Shown in pieces: positions 17,123-25,665 of a DNA stretch of 64,000 nt (the stretch's first letter is position 1; every line of letters starts with the position of its first letter). Source of the DNA: Actinomadura physcomitrii (GTDB taxonomy: Bacteria; Actinomycetota; Actinomycetes; Streptosporangiales; Streptosporangiaceae); assembly GCF_008923205.2 (NCBI RefSeq), contig NZ_WBMS02000012.1, positions 1 through 64,000 of the forward strand, given 5' to 3'. A program made the position numbers and the translations under genes. The notes below the pieces were generated by a model. It did no database searches and had not been told where the DNA came from. It was given only the letters and a program-made list of their open reading frames with translations.

Positions 17123-17611
17123 ATGACCGCGCTCGCCCCTGCCAACACCGTGACGGACCTGTCCTACCTGCTCGACCACACCTCGCATGTGCTGAAGTCG
17201 CGGATGACGGCGGCGCTCGGCGAGATCGGGCTGACGCCGCGCATGCACTGCGTGCTGGTGCACGCGCTCGAGGAGGAGCGCACGCAGATCCAGCTGGCCG
17301 AGATCGGCGACATGGACAAGACGACGATGGTCGTGACGGTGGACGCGCTGGAGAAGGCGGGGCTCGCGGAGCGGCGCCCGTCCTCGACGGACCGGCGCGC
17401 GCGGATCATCGCCGTGAGCGAGAAGGGCGCCGAGACGGCCCGGCGGGGGCAGGAGATCGTCGACCGGGTGCACGCGGAGGCGCTCGGGGCGCTGCCGGAC
17501 GGTGAGCGGGACGTCCTCGTGCGGGCGCTGCGGCGGCTGGCCGAGGGGCATCTGAGCGCTCCGGTGGAGCAGGCGCAGCCGGTGCGGCGCCGGCGCGAGC
17601 GCAACAAGTAG
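17123..17611 (+). CDS. MarR-family transcriptional regulator
   Basis: A 162-aa winged-helix regulator. It has an N-terminal helix (LSYLLDHTSHVLKSRM), recognition region MDKTTMVVTVDALEKAGLAE and wing RRPSSTDRRARIIAVSEKG. The C-terminus is Arg-rich. It sits 74 bp upstream of an MFS exporter gene in the same direction and is divergent from trpS. It probably represses the exporter and may autoregulate via the intergenic repeats. Confidence 0.93.
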   Translation: MTALAPANTVTDLSYLLDHTSHVLKSRMTAALGEIGLTPRMHCVLVHALEEERTQIQLAEIGDMDKTTMVVTVDALEKAGLAERRPSSTDRRARIIAVSEKGAETARRGQEIVDRVHAEALGALPDGERDVLVRALRRLAEGHLSAPVEQAQPVRRRRERNK

Positions 17612-17685
17612 GTCGACAATAGATCGTCTCTAACAAAACTATCTGCTAGTGTCTCTCTCGTTCGCCTCGAACGGGAGATGACCCC

Positions 17686-19131
17686 ATGAACCTGTCCGTA
17701 CGGTCCCGCGGGACCGCCCTCGGCGTGCTGTCCGCCGCCGCGCTGATGACGATCCTGGACGGCAGCATCGTCACCGTCGCGATGCCGTCCATCCAGCGCG
17801 ACCTCGGCTTCTCCGCCGCCGGGCTGAGCTGGACCGTCAACGCCTACCTGATCGCCTTCGGCGGCCTGCTGCTGCTCGCCGGCCGGCTCGGCGACCTGAT
17901 CGGCCGCAAGGCGATGTTCCTCGCCGGGAACGCCGTCTTCACCGGCGCGTCCGTGCTCGCCGGCGCCGCCGGCACCCCCGGCCTGCTCATCGCCGCCCGG
18001 TTCCTGCAGGGCGTCGGCAGCGCGATGGCCTCCGCCGTCGTCCTCGGCATCCTCGTCACCCTGTTCACCGAGCCCGGCGAGCGCGCCAGGGCCATCGGCG
18101 TGTTCAGCTTCACCGGCGCCGCCGGCGCGTCCCTCGGCCAGGTGCTCGGCGGCGTGCTCACCGACGCGCTGAGCTGGCACTGGATCTTCCTGATCAACGT
18201 GCCGATCGGGCTCGCCACGATCGCGCTGGCGCTCTACGCGCTGCCCCGCGACACCGGCACCGGCCTGCGCGGCGGCGCCGACGTCGCGGGCGCGCTGCTC
18301 GCCACGTCCGGGCTGATGCTCGGCATCTACACCGTCGTCAAGGCCGAGGACGCCGGCTGGCTGTCCGGCCGCACGCTCGGCCTCGGCGCCGTCTCGCTGG
18401 CCCTGCTCGCCGGGTTCTTCGTCCGGCAGGCGAAGGCCGCGACCCCGCTGATGCCGCTGCGCCTGCTGCGCTCCCGCAACGCGTCCGGCTCCTACCTCGC
18501 GCAGATGCTGTCGCTGTCGGCGATGTTCTCCTTCCAGATCATCGTGGCGCTCTACATGCAGAAGGTCCTCGGCTACGACGCGCTGGAGACCGGCCTCGCG
18601 ATGCTGCCCGCCGCCGTCGCGATCGGCGCGATCTCGCTGTTCGTCTCGGCGCGGCTGAGCCGCCGCTTCGGCGAGCGCGCCGTGCTGCTCGCCGGCCTCG
18701 TCCTGCTGATGGGCGCGATGGGGCGGCTGACCCGGATCCCGCAGGACGCGGGCTACGCCGCCGACCTGCTGCCGGTCATGGTGCTGGTCTCCGGCGGCGG
18801 GCTCGTCCTGCCCGCGCTCACCGGACTCGGCATGTCCGGCGCCCGCCCGGACGACGCGGGCCTGGTGTCAGGGCTGTTCAACACCGTCCAGCAGATCGGG
18901 ATGGCGCTCGGCGTGGCGGTGCTGTCGACGCTCGCCGCGTCCCGCACCGAGCACCTGCGCGCGGACGGCCGGTCCGAGGCCGCCGCGCTGACCGGCGGGT
19001 ACCACCTGGCGTTCAGCGTCTCGGCGGGCCTGCTCGTCGCCGCGTTCGCGGTCGGCCTCCTCGTGCTGCGCAACCCGAAGCCCGCCCCGGACGCCCCCGC
19101 GCCCGTCGAGTCCGTCCCCACCAGCGCCTGA
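17686..19131 (+). CDS. MFS drug exporter, DHA2 (EmrB/QacA) family
   Basis: A 481-aa transporter with about 14 predicted helices. Motif A-type GRLGDLIGRKAMFLAG follows the second helix. The DHA2 hallmark LDGSIVTVAMPSIQRDL is at residues 25-42, and motif C is in the SLGQVLGGVLTDALSWHWIF region (GPxxGG-like). It exports lipophilic or cationic compounds by proton antiport. The upstream MarR gene and TAGAT-type repeats (TAGATCGTCTCTA, then ATCTGCTAG near 17620-17650) suggest substrate-induced expression. Confidence 0.93.
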   Translation: MNLSVRSRGTALGVLSAAALMTILDGSIVTVAMPSIQRDLGFSAAGLSWTVNAYLIAFGGLLLLAGRLGDLIGRKAMFLAGNAVFTGASVLAGAAGTPGLLIAARFLQGVGSAMASAVVLGILVTLFTEPGERARAIGVFSFTGAAGASLGQVLGGVLTDALSWHWIFLINVPIGLATIALALYALPRDTGTGLRGGADVAGALLATSGLMLGIYTVVKAEDAGWLSGRTLGLGAVSLALLAGFFVRQAKAATPLMPLRLLRSRNASGSYLAQMLSLSAMFSFQIIVALYMQKVLGYDALETGLAMLPAAVAIGAISLFVSARLSRRFGERAVLLAGLVLLMGAMGRLTRIPQDAGYAADLLPVMVLVSGGGLVLPALTGLGMSGARPDDAGLVSGLFNTVQQIGMALGVAVLSTLAASRTEHLRADGRSEAAALTGGYHLAFSVSAGLLVAAFAVGLLVLRNPKPAPDAPAPVESVPTSA

Positions 19132-19152
19132 AGATGTGCGGGGACTGCGGGC

Positions 19153-20061
19153 TCAGGTGGGCAGCACCAGCAGGATCAGCGGGAGGCCGGCGAGGAGCGG
19201 CACGGCCGCCGTCGCGGCGAGACGGGCCCGGCGCGACAGCGGCTTCGGCTCCAGCAGCCGGTTGACCCGCGCCATCACCGGGATGTCGTCGGCGGACGCG
19301 ACGCCGAGCGTCCCGGACGGCGCGGCGGCCGGGCGGGCGGCGGCGAAGCGCAGCAGCGCCGTCGCCAGCTCGCGCGGCGGGCGGCCCGAGCGGGCCCGGT
19401 CGTCCGCGGCCATCTCGATCAGCAGCTCCACCGCGTCCAGGCACCGCCCGACCAGCCGGAACTGCGGGAACACCTGGCGCAGCGACGCGAACGGCAGCAG
19501 CACCAGGTCGTGCCGCTCGCGCGCGTGCGCGCGCTCGTGCGCGAGGACAGCGGCCAGCTCGGCGCGGTCCAGCAGCTCGAGGGTGCCGGCGCTCACCACG
19601 ACCTTGGACGAGCGGACCCCCGGAACGCAGTAAGCGGCCGCGCCCGGATGGTCGAGGACCAGCGTGCCGGGAACGGCCGAATCGCGGCGGGAGACGAGGG
19701 CGAGGAGTACTCGGTGCCGGTGCCTGGCGCGCACGACGCGGACCACCGCGTACATCAGCATCACCAGCAGCACGGCGGCGAGGCTCACGGCCGCCAGCAG
19801 CGCGGCCATGTGCACCGCGTCGAGCCTGGCGGCCTGATCGTCGTAGAGGCCGGGGACGCCGCCCAGCACGCCCTTGCGGTACGGCGCGACCGCGACGCCG
19901 AGCAGCGCCCCTATCGTGGCGACGCCCCAGCACAGGCCGAGGGACTGCCAGAGGGCGATGCCGAGGCGCGGAGTCCGCCACGTCCACCTGGCCCGGGACA
20001 GCAGGTGCGCCCCGCCGACGGTCCCCAGGGAGATCAATGCGAGCAGGGCGGTGCCGGTCAT
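19153..20061 (-). CDS. M56/M48-type membrane metallopeptidase (BlaR1-like)
   Basis: A 302-aa membrane peptidase. N-terminal helices are followed by HERAH in LAHERAHARERHDLVLLP, the HExxH zinc site of M48/M56 peptidases. Another block reads VVSAGTLELLDRAELAAVLA. The C-terminus ends in one hydrophobic helix. There is no penicillin-binding sensor domain, unlike true BlaR1. The ATG at 20061 overlaps the stop of the BlaI gene (ATGA). Such BlaI-M56 pairs are common in actinobacteria and are thought to sense envelope stress by cleaving the repressor. Confidence 0.9.
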   Translation of the reverse strand: MTGTALLALISLGTVGGAHLLSRARWTWRTPRLGIALWQSLGLCWGVATIGALLGVAVAPYRKGVLGGVPGLYDDQAARLDAVHMAALLAAVSLAAVLLVMLMYAVVRVVRARHRHRVLLALVSRRDSAVPGTLVLDHPGAAAYCVPGVRSSKVVVSAGTLELLDRAELAAVLAHERAHARERHDLVLLPFASLRQVFPQFRLVGRCLDAVELLIEMAADDRARSGRPPRELATALLRFAAARPAAAPSGTLGVASADDIPVMARVNRLLEPKPLSRRARLAATAAVPLLAGLPLILLVLPT

Positions 20062-20438
20062 GCCGGTGGTTCCTTCGTGAGGCCGGCCAGGGCCTGGCGG
20101 ATCACGTCGATCTCGTCGCTCGAGACCGACCGGACGAAGTGCGCCAGCGCGGCGTCGCGGTCGCCCGTCTCGTCCAGGGCGCCCAGCATCAGCTCGGTGA
20201 CGTAGCTCTCCCGGCTCGCCACCGGCCGGTACCGCCACGCGCGGCCGTCCCGCTCGCGTTCGAGGAACTCCTTCTTGGCGAGCCTGTCCAGCACCGTCAT
20301 CACCGTGGTGTGGGCGAGGTCGCGGTCATGGGCGAGCGCACGGCTCACGTCGCGGGCCGTGGCGGCGCCGGAACCGGCGTCCTCCCGCGCCCACAGAACC
20401 TCCATGACCGTGCGTTCAAGCTCTCCAAGACCCTTCAC
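20058..20438 (-). CDS. BlaI/MecI/CopY-family repressor
   Basis: A 126-aa winged-helix repressor: LGELERTVMEVLWA, ARDVSRALAHDRDLAHTTVM, TVLDRLAKKEFLERERDGRA. The start is GTG 20438, and a GATAAT-type -10 lies only about ten bases upstream with no Shine-Dalgarno, so the transcript may be nearly leaderless. It is coupled to the M56 peptidase gene. The TACTAC-type palindromes at 20481-20516 are the expected operators. Confidence 0.93.
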   Translation of the reverse strand: MKGLGELERTVMEVLWAREDAGSGAATARDVSRALAHDRDLAHTTVMTVLDRLAKKEFLERERDGRAWRYRPVASRESYVTELMLGALDETGDRDAALAHFVRSVSSDEIDVIRQALAGLTKEPPA

Positions 20439-20480
20439 GACGTCCAGATTATCCGACTAGAGGGCAGGTCACCACGGGGG

Positions 20481-20516
20481 GTAGTACTACGAACTCCCGT
20501 ACTACCTTTCGTAGTA
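20481..20516. promoter_or_regulatory. BlaI-type operator pair
   Basis: Two sites: perfect palindrome GTAGTACTAC (20481-20490) and TACTAC-CTTTC-GTAGTA (20500-20516), both built from the TACTAC/GTAGTA half-sites known for actinobacterial BlaI. They lie about 45-80 bases upstream of the blaI start and also upstream of nothing on the other strand, so autoregulation is the likely use. Confidence 0.8.
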
Positions 20517-20582
20517 GCGGCGGCGGGCCGGGGCCGCGGTCGGCGACCGTGCGCGACCCGGCCCGCGCCTATCGACCTATGG

Positions 20583-20825
20583 CTATCGGACCCACAGCAC
20601 GTAAGGGAAACTCGTGCCGTCGAGGGTGCACTTGTAGGCGTTCCAGCCCTCCCGCTCGTACTGCTGACCCATGTCGACGCAGGCCTTCTTGCTTCCGTAG
20701 TTGCCGATGTACGTCCAGGTGTACTGCGGGGAGGCCTTCGCGGTCGTGGCGGCCTGGGCGGGCACGCCGAGCCCGCCGATCGCCATCGCGACGGCGGCGC
20801 CGGTGACTGCGGTGCGGAGGCGCAT
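20583..20825 (-). CDS. small secreted protein
   Basis: An 80-aa protein. It has a Sec signal peptide (MRLRTAVTGAAVAMAIGGLG, cleavage after AQA) and a mature part with two Cys (KKACVDMG and AYKCTLDG) likely to form a disulphide. It begins at ATG 20825 with GGGAAG about eight bases upstream. Similar small aromatic, two-Cys secreted proteins occur in Streptomyces; function unknown. It lies beside the BlaI operon on the same strand but is separated from the operator region. Confidence 0.75.
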   Translation of the reverse strand: MRLRTAVTGAAVAMAIGGLGVPAQAATTAKASPQYTWTYIGNYGSKKACVDMGQQYEREGWNAYKCTLDGTSFPYVLWVR

Positions 20826-21143
20826 TTCGGTACTTCCCTTCGCGGGGGACACACGCCGGCGAGCCCGGGAGGCGCCGCACGCCCGCGCCTCCGACCAAGA
20901 TCACCGGCCGGACAAGGGGTACGGTAAACCGGCGATCAGAGGGTGTCCATGAAATGCGTCCTGTGCATTTCTGCCCAAAAAATCCCCGGCTATCAGCGCA
21001 ATCGGAAGAGCCCCAGTCCACCGGATCGAGCACCACGGCGCGCCGCCCCGTCCGGCACCCGTGGCGGGACCTCTCCCGGGAGAGGGTGCCTAGGGTGGCT
21101 CGCGCGGAGCGGCGGACGCCGCGGGCTTCGAGGGGAACGGTCG
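20826..21143. other. 318-bp intergenic region
   Basis: Divergent spacer between the small secreted protein gene and the zincin-like gene. GAGGGG at 21130-21135 is the ribosome site of the latter. I see no further gene, repeat or convincing operator. Confidence 0.5.
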
Positions 21144-21902
21144 ATGGGATGGCTTCGGCAGCGCAGGGCGCGGACTCCGTCCACCGGTGACGGGCCGTTC
21201 AACGTCCGCCCCGCCTGGTCGACGCGCCGGACGCGCGAGCTGGACGCGATCGTCGACGAGATGTTCCCCGCTCTCCGCGGCGATCGCGAGGGCGCCGGGT
21301 TCCTCCTCGACCCGTCAAGCCTTCGGGGATCGACGCGCGACTACCACGAGCAGTGCCTCGCCTGGCTGGGAATCGACGTCGGGATCCTGCCGCCGGAACG
21401 GGTGTGGATCCAGGCCGGCCGCCCGTACCCGGCGAACCTGGAGCTGCGCGTGCCTGCGTCGGGCGGGACGGGGTCCGGGAAGTTCGGGCTGTACATGGAC
21501 AGCAGCCTTTACCGGTCGCGCGACGCCGTGAAGATGGCGCTCGCCCACGAGCTCACCCATCTGTATCTGGTGCTGCACGACCTGCAGGAGATGCGTCCGA
21601 TCCCGAACGGCGCCACCACCAGCCTTTCGCTGGACGAGGAGATCCGCACGGAGGTGGCGTCGATGCTGCTCGGTTTCGGCAAGCTCGTCATCAACGGCGC
21701 GTGCTCGTACGAGCGCGTGCATCTGTCCCAAGGTGTGATCGGGCAGCTCGGCTACCTGCGGACGTACGAGTTCGCCTACCTGTACCAGCTGGTGAACGCC
21801 CTCGCCGACGTGCCGGCGGACGCCGCCGCGCACGGCCTGAACGTCTCCGCCCGGGAGCTGATGAACCGGATCGCGGTGAAGCCGCCGCGCGAGGACGGCT
21901 GA
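21144..21902 (+). CDS. zincin-like protein of unknown family (HELTH motif)
   Basis: A 252-aa protein with no signal peptide or membrane segment. Residues 135-139 are HELTH in MALAHELTHLYLVLHDL, and a glutamate-rich helix follows (LSLDEEIRTEVASMLLGF, with E170 a candidate third ligand), so a zincin-type metallopeptidase fold is likely. The C-terminus (LSQGVIGQLGYLRTYEFAYL) is hydrophobic but does not look like a transmembrane helix. I do not recognise a named family. The ATG at 21144 has GAGGGG eight bases upstream. It stands next to the VanRS-like operon on the opposite strand. Confidence 0.75.
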   Translation: MGWLRQRRARTPSTGDGPFNVRPAWSTRRTRELDAIVDEMFPALRGDREGAGFLLDPSSLRGSTRDYHEQCLAWLGIDVGILPPERVWIQAGRPYPANLELRVPASGGTGSGKFGLYMDSSLYRSRDAVKMALAHELTHLYLVLHDLQEMRPIPNGATTSLSLDEEIRTEVASMLLGFGKLVINGACSYERVHLSQGVIGQLGYLRTYEFAYLYQLVNALADVPADAAAHGLNVSARELMNRIAVKPPREDG

Positions 21903-21914
21903 GAACGTCCGCCG

Positions 21915-23084
21915 CTACACCACCGGCGACGGCTCTCTGACGGGTTGCTGCGCCCCGGTCGGGGACGGGTCCTGCCGCGTGCCGGGGAGCCGGACCGTGA
22001 CGACGAGGCCGCCCGCGGGGCGGGGCGCGAGGTCGAGGGTCCCGTCGTGCGCGCGGACGATGCTGTGGACGATGGCCAGCCCGAGGCCGACACCGGCGTG
22101 CTCGTCGGTGCGGATGCGCCGCGTCCCGCGTTGGAACGGTTCGGTGAGCGTCGGTATCAGCTCCGGTGGCAGCGGCGGACCGGTGTTCTCGACCCGCACG
22201 ACGCTCGCGTCCGGCCGCGCCGCGGTGTGGACCGTCACGCCGCCGCCGTCAGGGAGGTTGTGGACGATGGCGTTCTGCACGAGGTTCATCACCATCCGCA
22301 GGATGAGCTCCGGCGAGCCGACGGTCCGCGCCCTCTCGCCGGTGACCTCCAGCGTGACCTGCCGCTTCTCGGCGAGGGGCAGCAGCGTTTCGGCGGCCTC
22401 TTCGGCGGCCAGGGACAGGTCGACGGGCTCGCGGGTGAAGTTCCTGCGGTCGCTGCGGCTGAGCAGCAGCAGGGCCTCGGTGAGGTCGATCGCGCGCGTG
22501 TTGACGCTCTGGAGGCGCTCGATGAGCTCGTCCCGGTTCCGGGTGGGGTCGTTGCGGGCGACGTCGAGGAGCGTCTGCGAGATCGCCAGCGGGGTGCGCA
22601 GCTCGTGGGAGGCGTTCGCGGCGAACCGCTGCTGCTCGGCGACGTGGGACTCGAGCCGTTCGAGCATGGTGTCGAACACGTCGGCGAGCTCGCGGAACTC
22701 GTCCCTGGGGCCTTCCAGGCGGATCCGGTGCGACAGCGACCCGTCCGCGGCCTGCCGCGCCGCGTCCGCGATCCGGGTGAGCGGTGCGAGCATCCGCCCG
22801 GCGAGGAGCCATCCGCCGACCAGCCCGAGCAGCAGGAGGAAGGCCAGCGCCTGGGCCGCGCGGGGGGCGAAGGCGTGCCAGAGGTCGAAGCGGTTCGGGA
22901 TGAACGGAGGCCCCGGCCCCCGCTGCCGGTAGAACCCGGGCCCGGGCGTGATCACATTGTCGGGCACGTAGCGCAGCAGGAACACCCACACCACGGCGAG
23001 CAGGAGGGCGCCGGACACGACGATGACCCCGGCATAGCTGATGGTGAGCTTCAGCCGGGCGCTCAACCCCGGGCGCCTACGCAT
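21915..23084 (-). CDS. two-component sensor histidine kinase (VanS-like position)
   Basis: A 389-aa membrane kinase. Two TM helices flank an extracellular loop of about 70 residues; then come HAMP (LLAGRMLAPLTRIADAARQA), the phospho-acceptor His in FAANASHELRTPLAISQ, the N-box NLVQNAIVHNLP and the [14 protein letters not shown]2 box. It begins at ATG 23084, overlapping the regulator stop by eight bases. It follows the response regulator in the same operon and sits downstream of D-Ala-D-Ala genes, so it may sense cell-wall damage; the sequence alone does not prove this. Confidence 0.92.
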   Translation of the reverse strand: MRRRPGLSARLKLTISYAGVIVVSGALLLAVVWVFLLRYVPDNVITPGPGFYRQRGPGPPFIPNRFDLWHAFAPRAAQALAFLLLLGLVGGWLLAGRMLAPLTRIADAARQAADGSLSHRIRLEGPRDEFRELADVFDTMLERLESHVAEQQRFAANASHELRTPLAISQTLLDVARNDPTRNRDELIERLQSVNTRAIDLTEALLLLSRSDRRNFTREPVDLSLAAEEAAETLLPLAEKRQVTLEVTGERARTVGSPELILRMVMNLVQNAIVHNLPDGGGVTVHTAARPDASVVRVENTGPPLPPELIPTLTEPFQRGTRRIRTDEHAGVGLGLAIVHSIVRAHDGTLDLAPRPAGGLVVTVRLPGTRQDPSPTGAQQPVREPSPVV

Positions 23085-23760
23085 CGGCACCGCCCGCCTG
23101 CGTCGTGTCGATCCGGTAGCCGACACCCGGCACCGTGGCGATCAGCCATGGTTCTCCTAGCCTCTTACGCAGGGCGGAGACGGTGATGCGGACGGCGTTG
23201 GTGAACGGGTCGGCGTTGGCGTCCCAGGCCCGCTCCAGCAGCTCTTCGGCGCTGACGACCCCGCCCTCGGCGGCGACGAGGACGTCCAGCACGGCGAACT
23301 GCTTGCGGGTGAGCGCCACATAGCGCCCGTCGCGGAACACCTCCCGGCGGAACGGATCGACCCGCAGACCCGCGATCTCGCTGACCGGGGGGCGCGCGCG
23401 GCCGCGCCTGCGGTCCAGCGCCCGCAGCCGCAGGACCAGCTCGCGCAGCTCGAACGGCTTGGTGAGGTAGTCGTCGGCGCCGAGCTCGAACCCCGACGCC
23501 TTGTCGTCGATCCGGTCGGCGGCGGTGAGCATGAGGATCGGCAGGCCGCTGCCGGACGCGACGATCCGCCGGGCGATCTCATCACCGGACGGGCCGGGGA
23601 TGTCACGGTCCAGGACCGCCAGGTCATAGGAGTTGACGGCGAGCATCTCCAGGGCGGAGTCGCCGTCGCCGGCGATGTCGGCGGCGATGGCCTCCAGCCG
23701 GAGCCCGTCCCGGACGGCCTCGGCCAGGTAGGGCTCGTCTTCCACGATCAGCACACGCAC
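23077..23760 (-). CDS. OmpR/PhoP-type response regulator (VanR-like position)
   Basis: A 227-aa regulator. The receiver domain has VEDEPYLAEAVRDGLR, phospho-acceptor Asp in LAVLDRDIPGPSG and the conserved Lys in DDYLTKPFELREL. The C-terminal winged helix reads LTRKQFAVLDVLVAAEGGVV, then NAVRITVSALRKRL and TVPGVGYRI. It is translationally coupled to the sensor kinase. The likely targets are the adjacent carboxypeptidase-alanine racemase genes. Confidence 0.94.
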   Translation of the reverse strand: MRVLIVEDEPYLAEAVRDGLRLEAIAADIAGDGDSALEMLAVNSYDLAVLDRDIPGPSGDEIARRIVASGSGLPILMLTAADRIDDKASGFELGADDYLTKPFELRELVLRLRALDRRRGRARPPVSEIAGLRVDPFRREVFRDGRYVALTRKQFAVLDVLVAAEGGVVSAEELLERAWDANADPFTNAVRITVSALRKRLGEPWLIATVPGVGYRIDTTQAGGADA

Positions 23761-23816
23761 GCCTCCAGGCTATGCGGGCCGGCATATCGCCGACGTATGC
23801 GAAAGACCGTGGCGAA

Positions 23817-23944
23817 TCACTCGGGGCCGGGGACGGCGGCGGCCTCGACCAGCCGCGCGTACAGCCGGGCCGCGCGACCGCCTCGGCCGTGGCCGAGGAG
23901 ACGTCGTGCTCGGCGTTCTCACCGCCGCCGATCACCACGATCAT
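23817..23944 (-). pseudogene. internally deleted D-Ala-D-Ala ligase remnant
   Basis: ATG 23944 overlaps the stop of the alanine racemase gene (ATGA) and opens MIVVIGGGENAEHDVSSATA, the diagnostic first strand and glycine loop of D-Ala-D-Ala/D-Lac ligases. About 25 residues later the ligase frame is lost. A neighbouring frame reads ARLYARLVEAAAVPGPE and then stops at 23817, resembling the family's last helix (Y-x-x-L-x-x-R-L-V). The best reading is a ligase gene that lost about 300 codons internally. Identification of the C-terminal piece is weaker than that of the N-terminus. Confidence 0.65.
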
Positions 23945-25029
23945 GCGATGCTCCTCCTCACACGCGGCCCTATGCCGGTGACGATGGTGTGCGGGATGGT
24001 TCCGGCCCAATGGGCCCAGTCGTGAACGGACGGGGTCGCGCCCCCGTCCGGGCCGAACACGGTCGCGGACGTCCCGGTCGGGAAGTAGCGGTCACCGGTG
24101 TCGATCACTATCTGGTCCATCGAGACCCGTCCGGCGACCGGGAAGCGGCGACCGCGGACCTCGACGCCGGCGCGGGGCGAGAGCTCCCGGGGAATCCCGT
24201 CGGCGTACCCGACGGGCAGGACGCTCAGATGGGCGGCGCGATAGGTGACGTACGCGCCGCCGTAACCGACCGGCGTGCCGGCCGGAACCGCCGACGTGTG
24301 CACGATCGGCGCGGTCAGCCGGGACGCGCCGTGCATCTCCACCGTCCCGGACGGATCGATGCCGACCAGTCCCGCCCCGATGCGGACCATGCCGAAGTGC
24401 GTCGCCGGATCCGTCAGCGCCCCCGACGTGGCCGCGAGGTGGGCGAGCGGCGACCCGAGCCCCGCCGCCCGGACCGCCTTCAGCGCCTCCCGCATCCCGG
24501 CGACCGCCGCCGCGTTCGCCGCCGGCTCGGCCCGGTCGGCCAGCGGAAGATGCCCCATGACGCCCACCACCCGGACCCTCCGGGCCCTGTGACCACGCTG
24601 AGCGACACCGATCAGCTCGTCCCACTGCCTCCTGGGGCAGCCGCCCCGCGACATCCCGGTGTCGACATGGAGATGAACCCGCACCGTCGACGCGGCCTGC
24701 GCGACGAGGGCGCCGAGCTCGTCCACCGACCCGACCGCGACATCGACCCCGGCCGCTGCCGCCGCCTCCGCGTCGACCCCGGACGCATGCAGCCAGGCGA
24801 GGATCGGCACCGCCAAGCCCGCCGCGCGCAACGCGCACGCCTCCCCGACGCTCGTCGTCCCGAGCCACCCGGCACCGGCGGCGACCGCGGCCTCCGCGAC
24901 CGTGACCGCGCCGTGGCCGTAGCCGTCGGCCTTGACCACGGCCATGATCATGCTCCGCGTCCGCGTCCGGATCCCGGCCACGTTCGCCGCCACCGCCCCG
25001 GTCAGCGTCCGCAACGTCGGCCCGTTCAC
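23941..25029 (-). CDS. alr: alanine racemase
   Basis: A 362-aa PLP enzyme that makes D-alanine for peptidoglycan. The PLP Lys is in AVVKADGYGHG at residues 31-40. Other blocks are HLHVDTGMSRGG, HLAATSGAL, RIGAGLVGIDP and VGYADGIPRELS, with VAGRVSMDQIVID in the C-terminal domain. The start is GTG 25029, overlapping the carboxypeptidase stop (GTGA). It lacks the membrane domain of VanT. Its position between a VanY-like peptidase and a ligase remnant suggests a dedicated, not housekeeping, copy. Confidence 0.93.
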   Translation of the reverse strand: MNGPTLRTLTGAVAANVAGIRTRTRSMIMAVVKADGYGHGAVTVAEAAVAAGAGWLGTTSVGEACALRAAGLAVPILAWLHASGVDAEAAAAAGVDVAVGSVDELGALVAQAASTVRVHLHVDTGMSRGGCPRRQWDELIGVAQRGHRARRVRVVGVMGHLPLADRAEPAANAAAVAGMREALKAVRAAGLGSPLAHLAATSGALTDPATHFGMVRIGAGLVGIDPSGTVEMHGASRLTAPIVHTSAVPAGTPVGYGGAYVTYRAAHLSVLPVGYADGIPRELSPRAGVEVRGRRFPVAGRVSMDQIVIDTGDRYFPTGTSATVFGPDGGATPSVHDWAHWAGTIPHTIVTGIGPRVRRSIA

Positions 25030-25559
25030 GGCCGCCTCCGCGGCGCTGCGTCCGGATGCGGCAGCCGGGTCGGCGCGGCCGTCCGGTACTCGAAGTGCCA
25101 CCACTCGTTGTCGTAGACGCGGTAGAGCCCGTACCGCCACCCGTGCCGTTCGAGCCACCGCGCGCCCTCGGTCGGCCGGACGTCGAGCCCGTACCCCCGC
25201 ACATGGCTCGACTCCTCCGGCGGCAGCACCCGGCGCCGCGCCGCCTGCACCGACCCGGTGCGCCACACCTCCTCGGCGAAGATCCGGCACTGCTCCCTCG
25301 CGGTTCGGTATCCCGAGGTGAGGCCGATCAGCTGCCCGCCCCGCCAGAACGCCTCGGCCCGCGCCCGCGTGAACGCCGCCAGCGTCTCCGGCGCCAGCCC
25401 CCGCAGATCCTCAGCGGGAAAGCGCAGGCTCAACGCCCATTGACACGCCAGGAAACGCCCCCGCCCCGGCGCCCGGCAGAACCCGACCGGCACCAGCAGC
25501 ACCGCGACGACCCGAGTGACGACCTGGAAAAACCGCACTTTGATCGCCACGGCTACCAC
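25026..25559 (-). CDS. D-Ala-D-Ala carboxypeptidase, VanY/DacB-type (M15)
   Basis: A 177-aa M15 peptidase that removes the terminal D-Ala from peptidoglycan stem peptides. An N-terminal hydrophobic segment (VVTRVVAVLLVPVGF) anchors it or exports it. Zinc ligands are in SSHVRGYGLDV (SxHxxGxGxD) and EWWHFEY; LTSGYRTAREQ lies ahead of them. It is first in a gene string with alr. The start is GTG 25559, though GTG 25550 is possible. In Van systems this activity destroys residual vancomycin targets. Confidence 0.88.
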   Translation of the reverse strand: MVAVAIKVRFFQVVTRVVAVLLVPVGFCRAPGRGRFLACQWALSLRFPAEDLRGLAPETLAAFTRARAEAFWRGGQLIGLTSGYRTAREQCRIFAEEVWRTGSVQAARRRVLPPEESSHVRGYGLDVRPTEGARWLERHGWRYGLYRVYDNEWWHFEYRTAAPTRLPHPDAAPRRRP

Positions 25560-25665
25560 CGAAGTCCGCGGCCGGAGCCCGCACCATGGCCTATGTCCAT
25601 GCCTTCACTGAAGACGGACGCCTGTTGCAGCGGCGTATCCGGTTTTCAATACACCCGCGATATGG

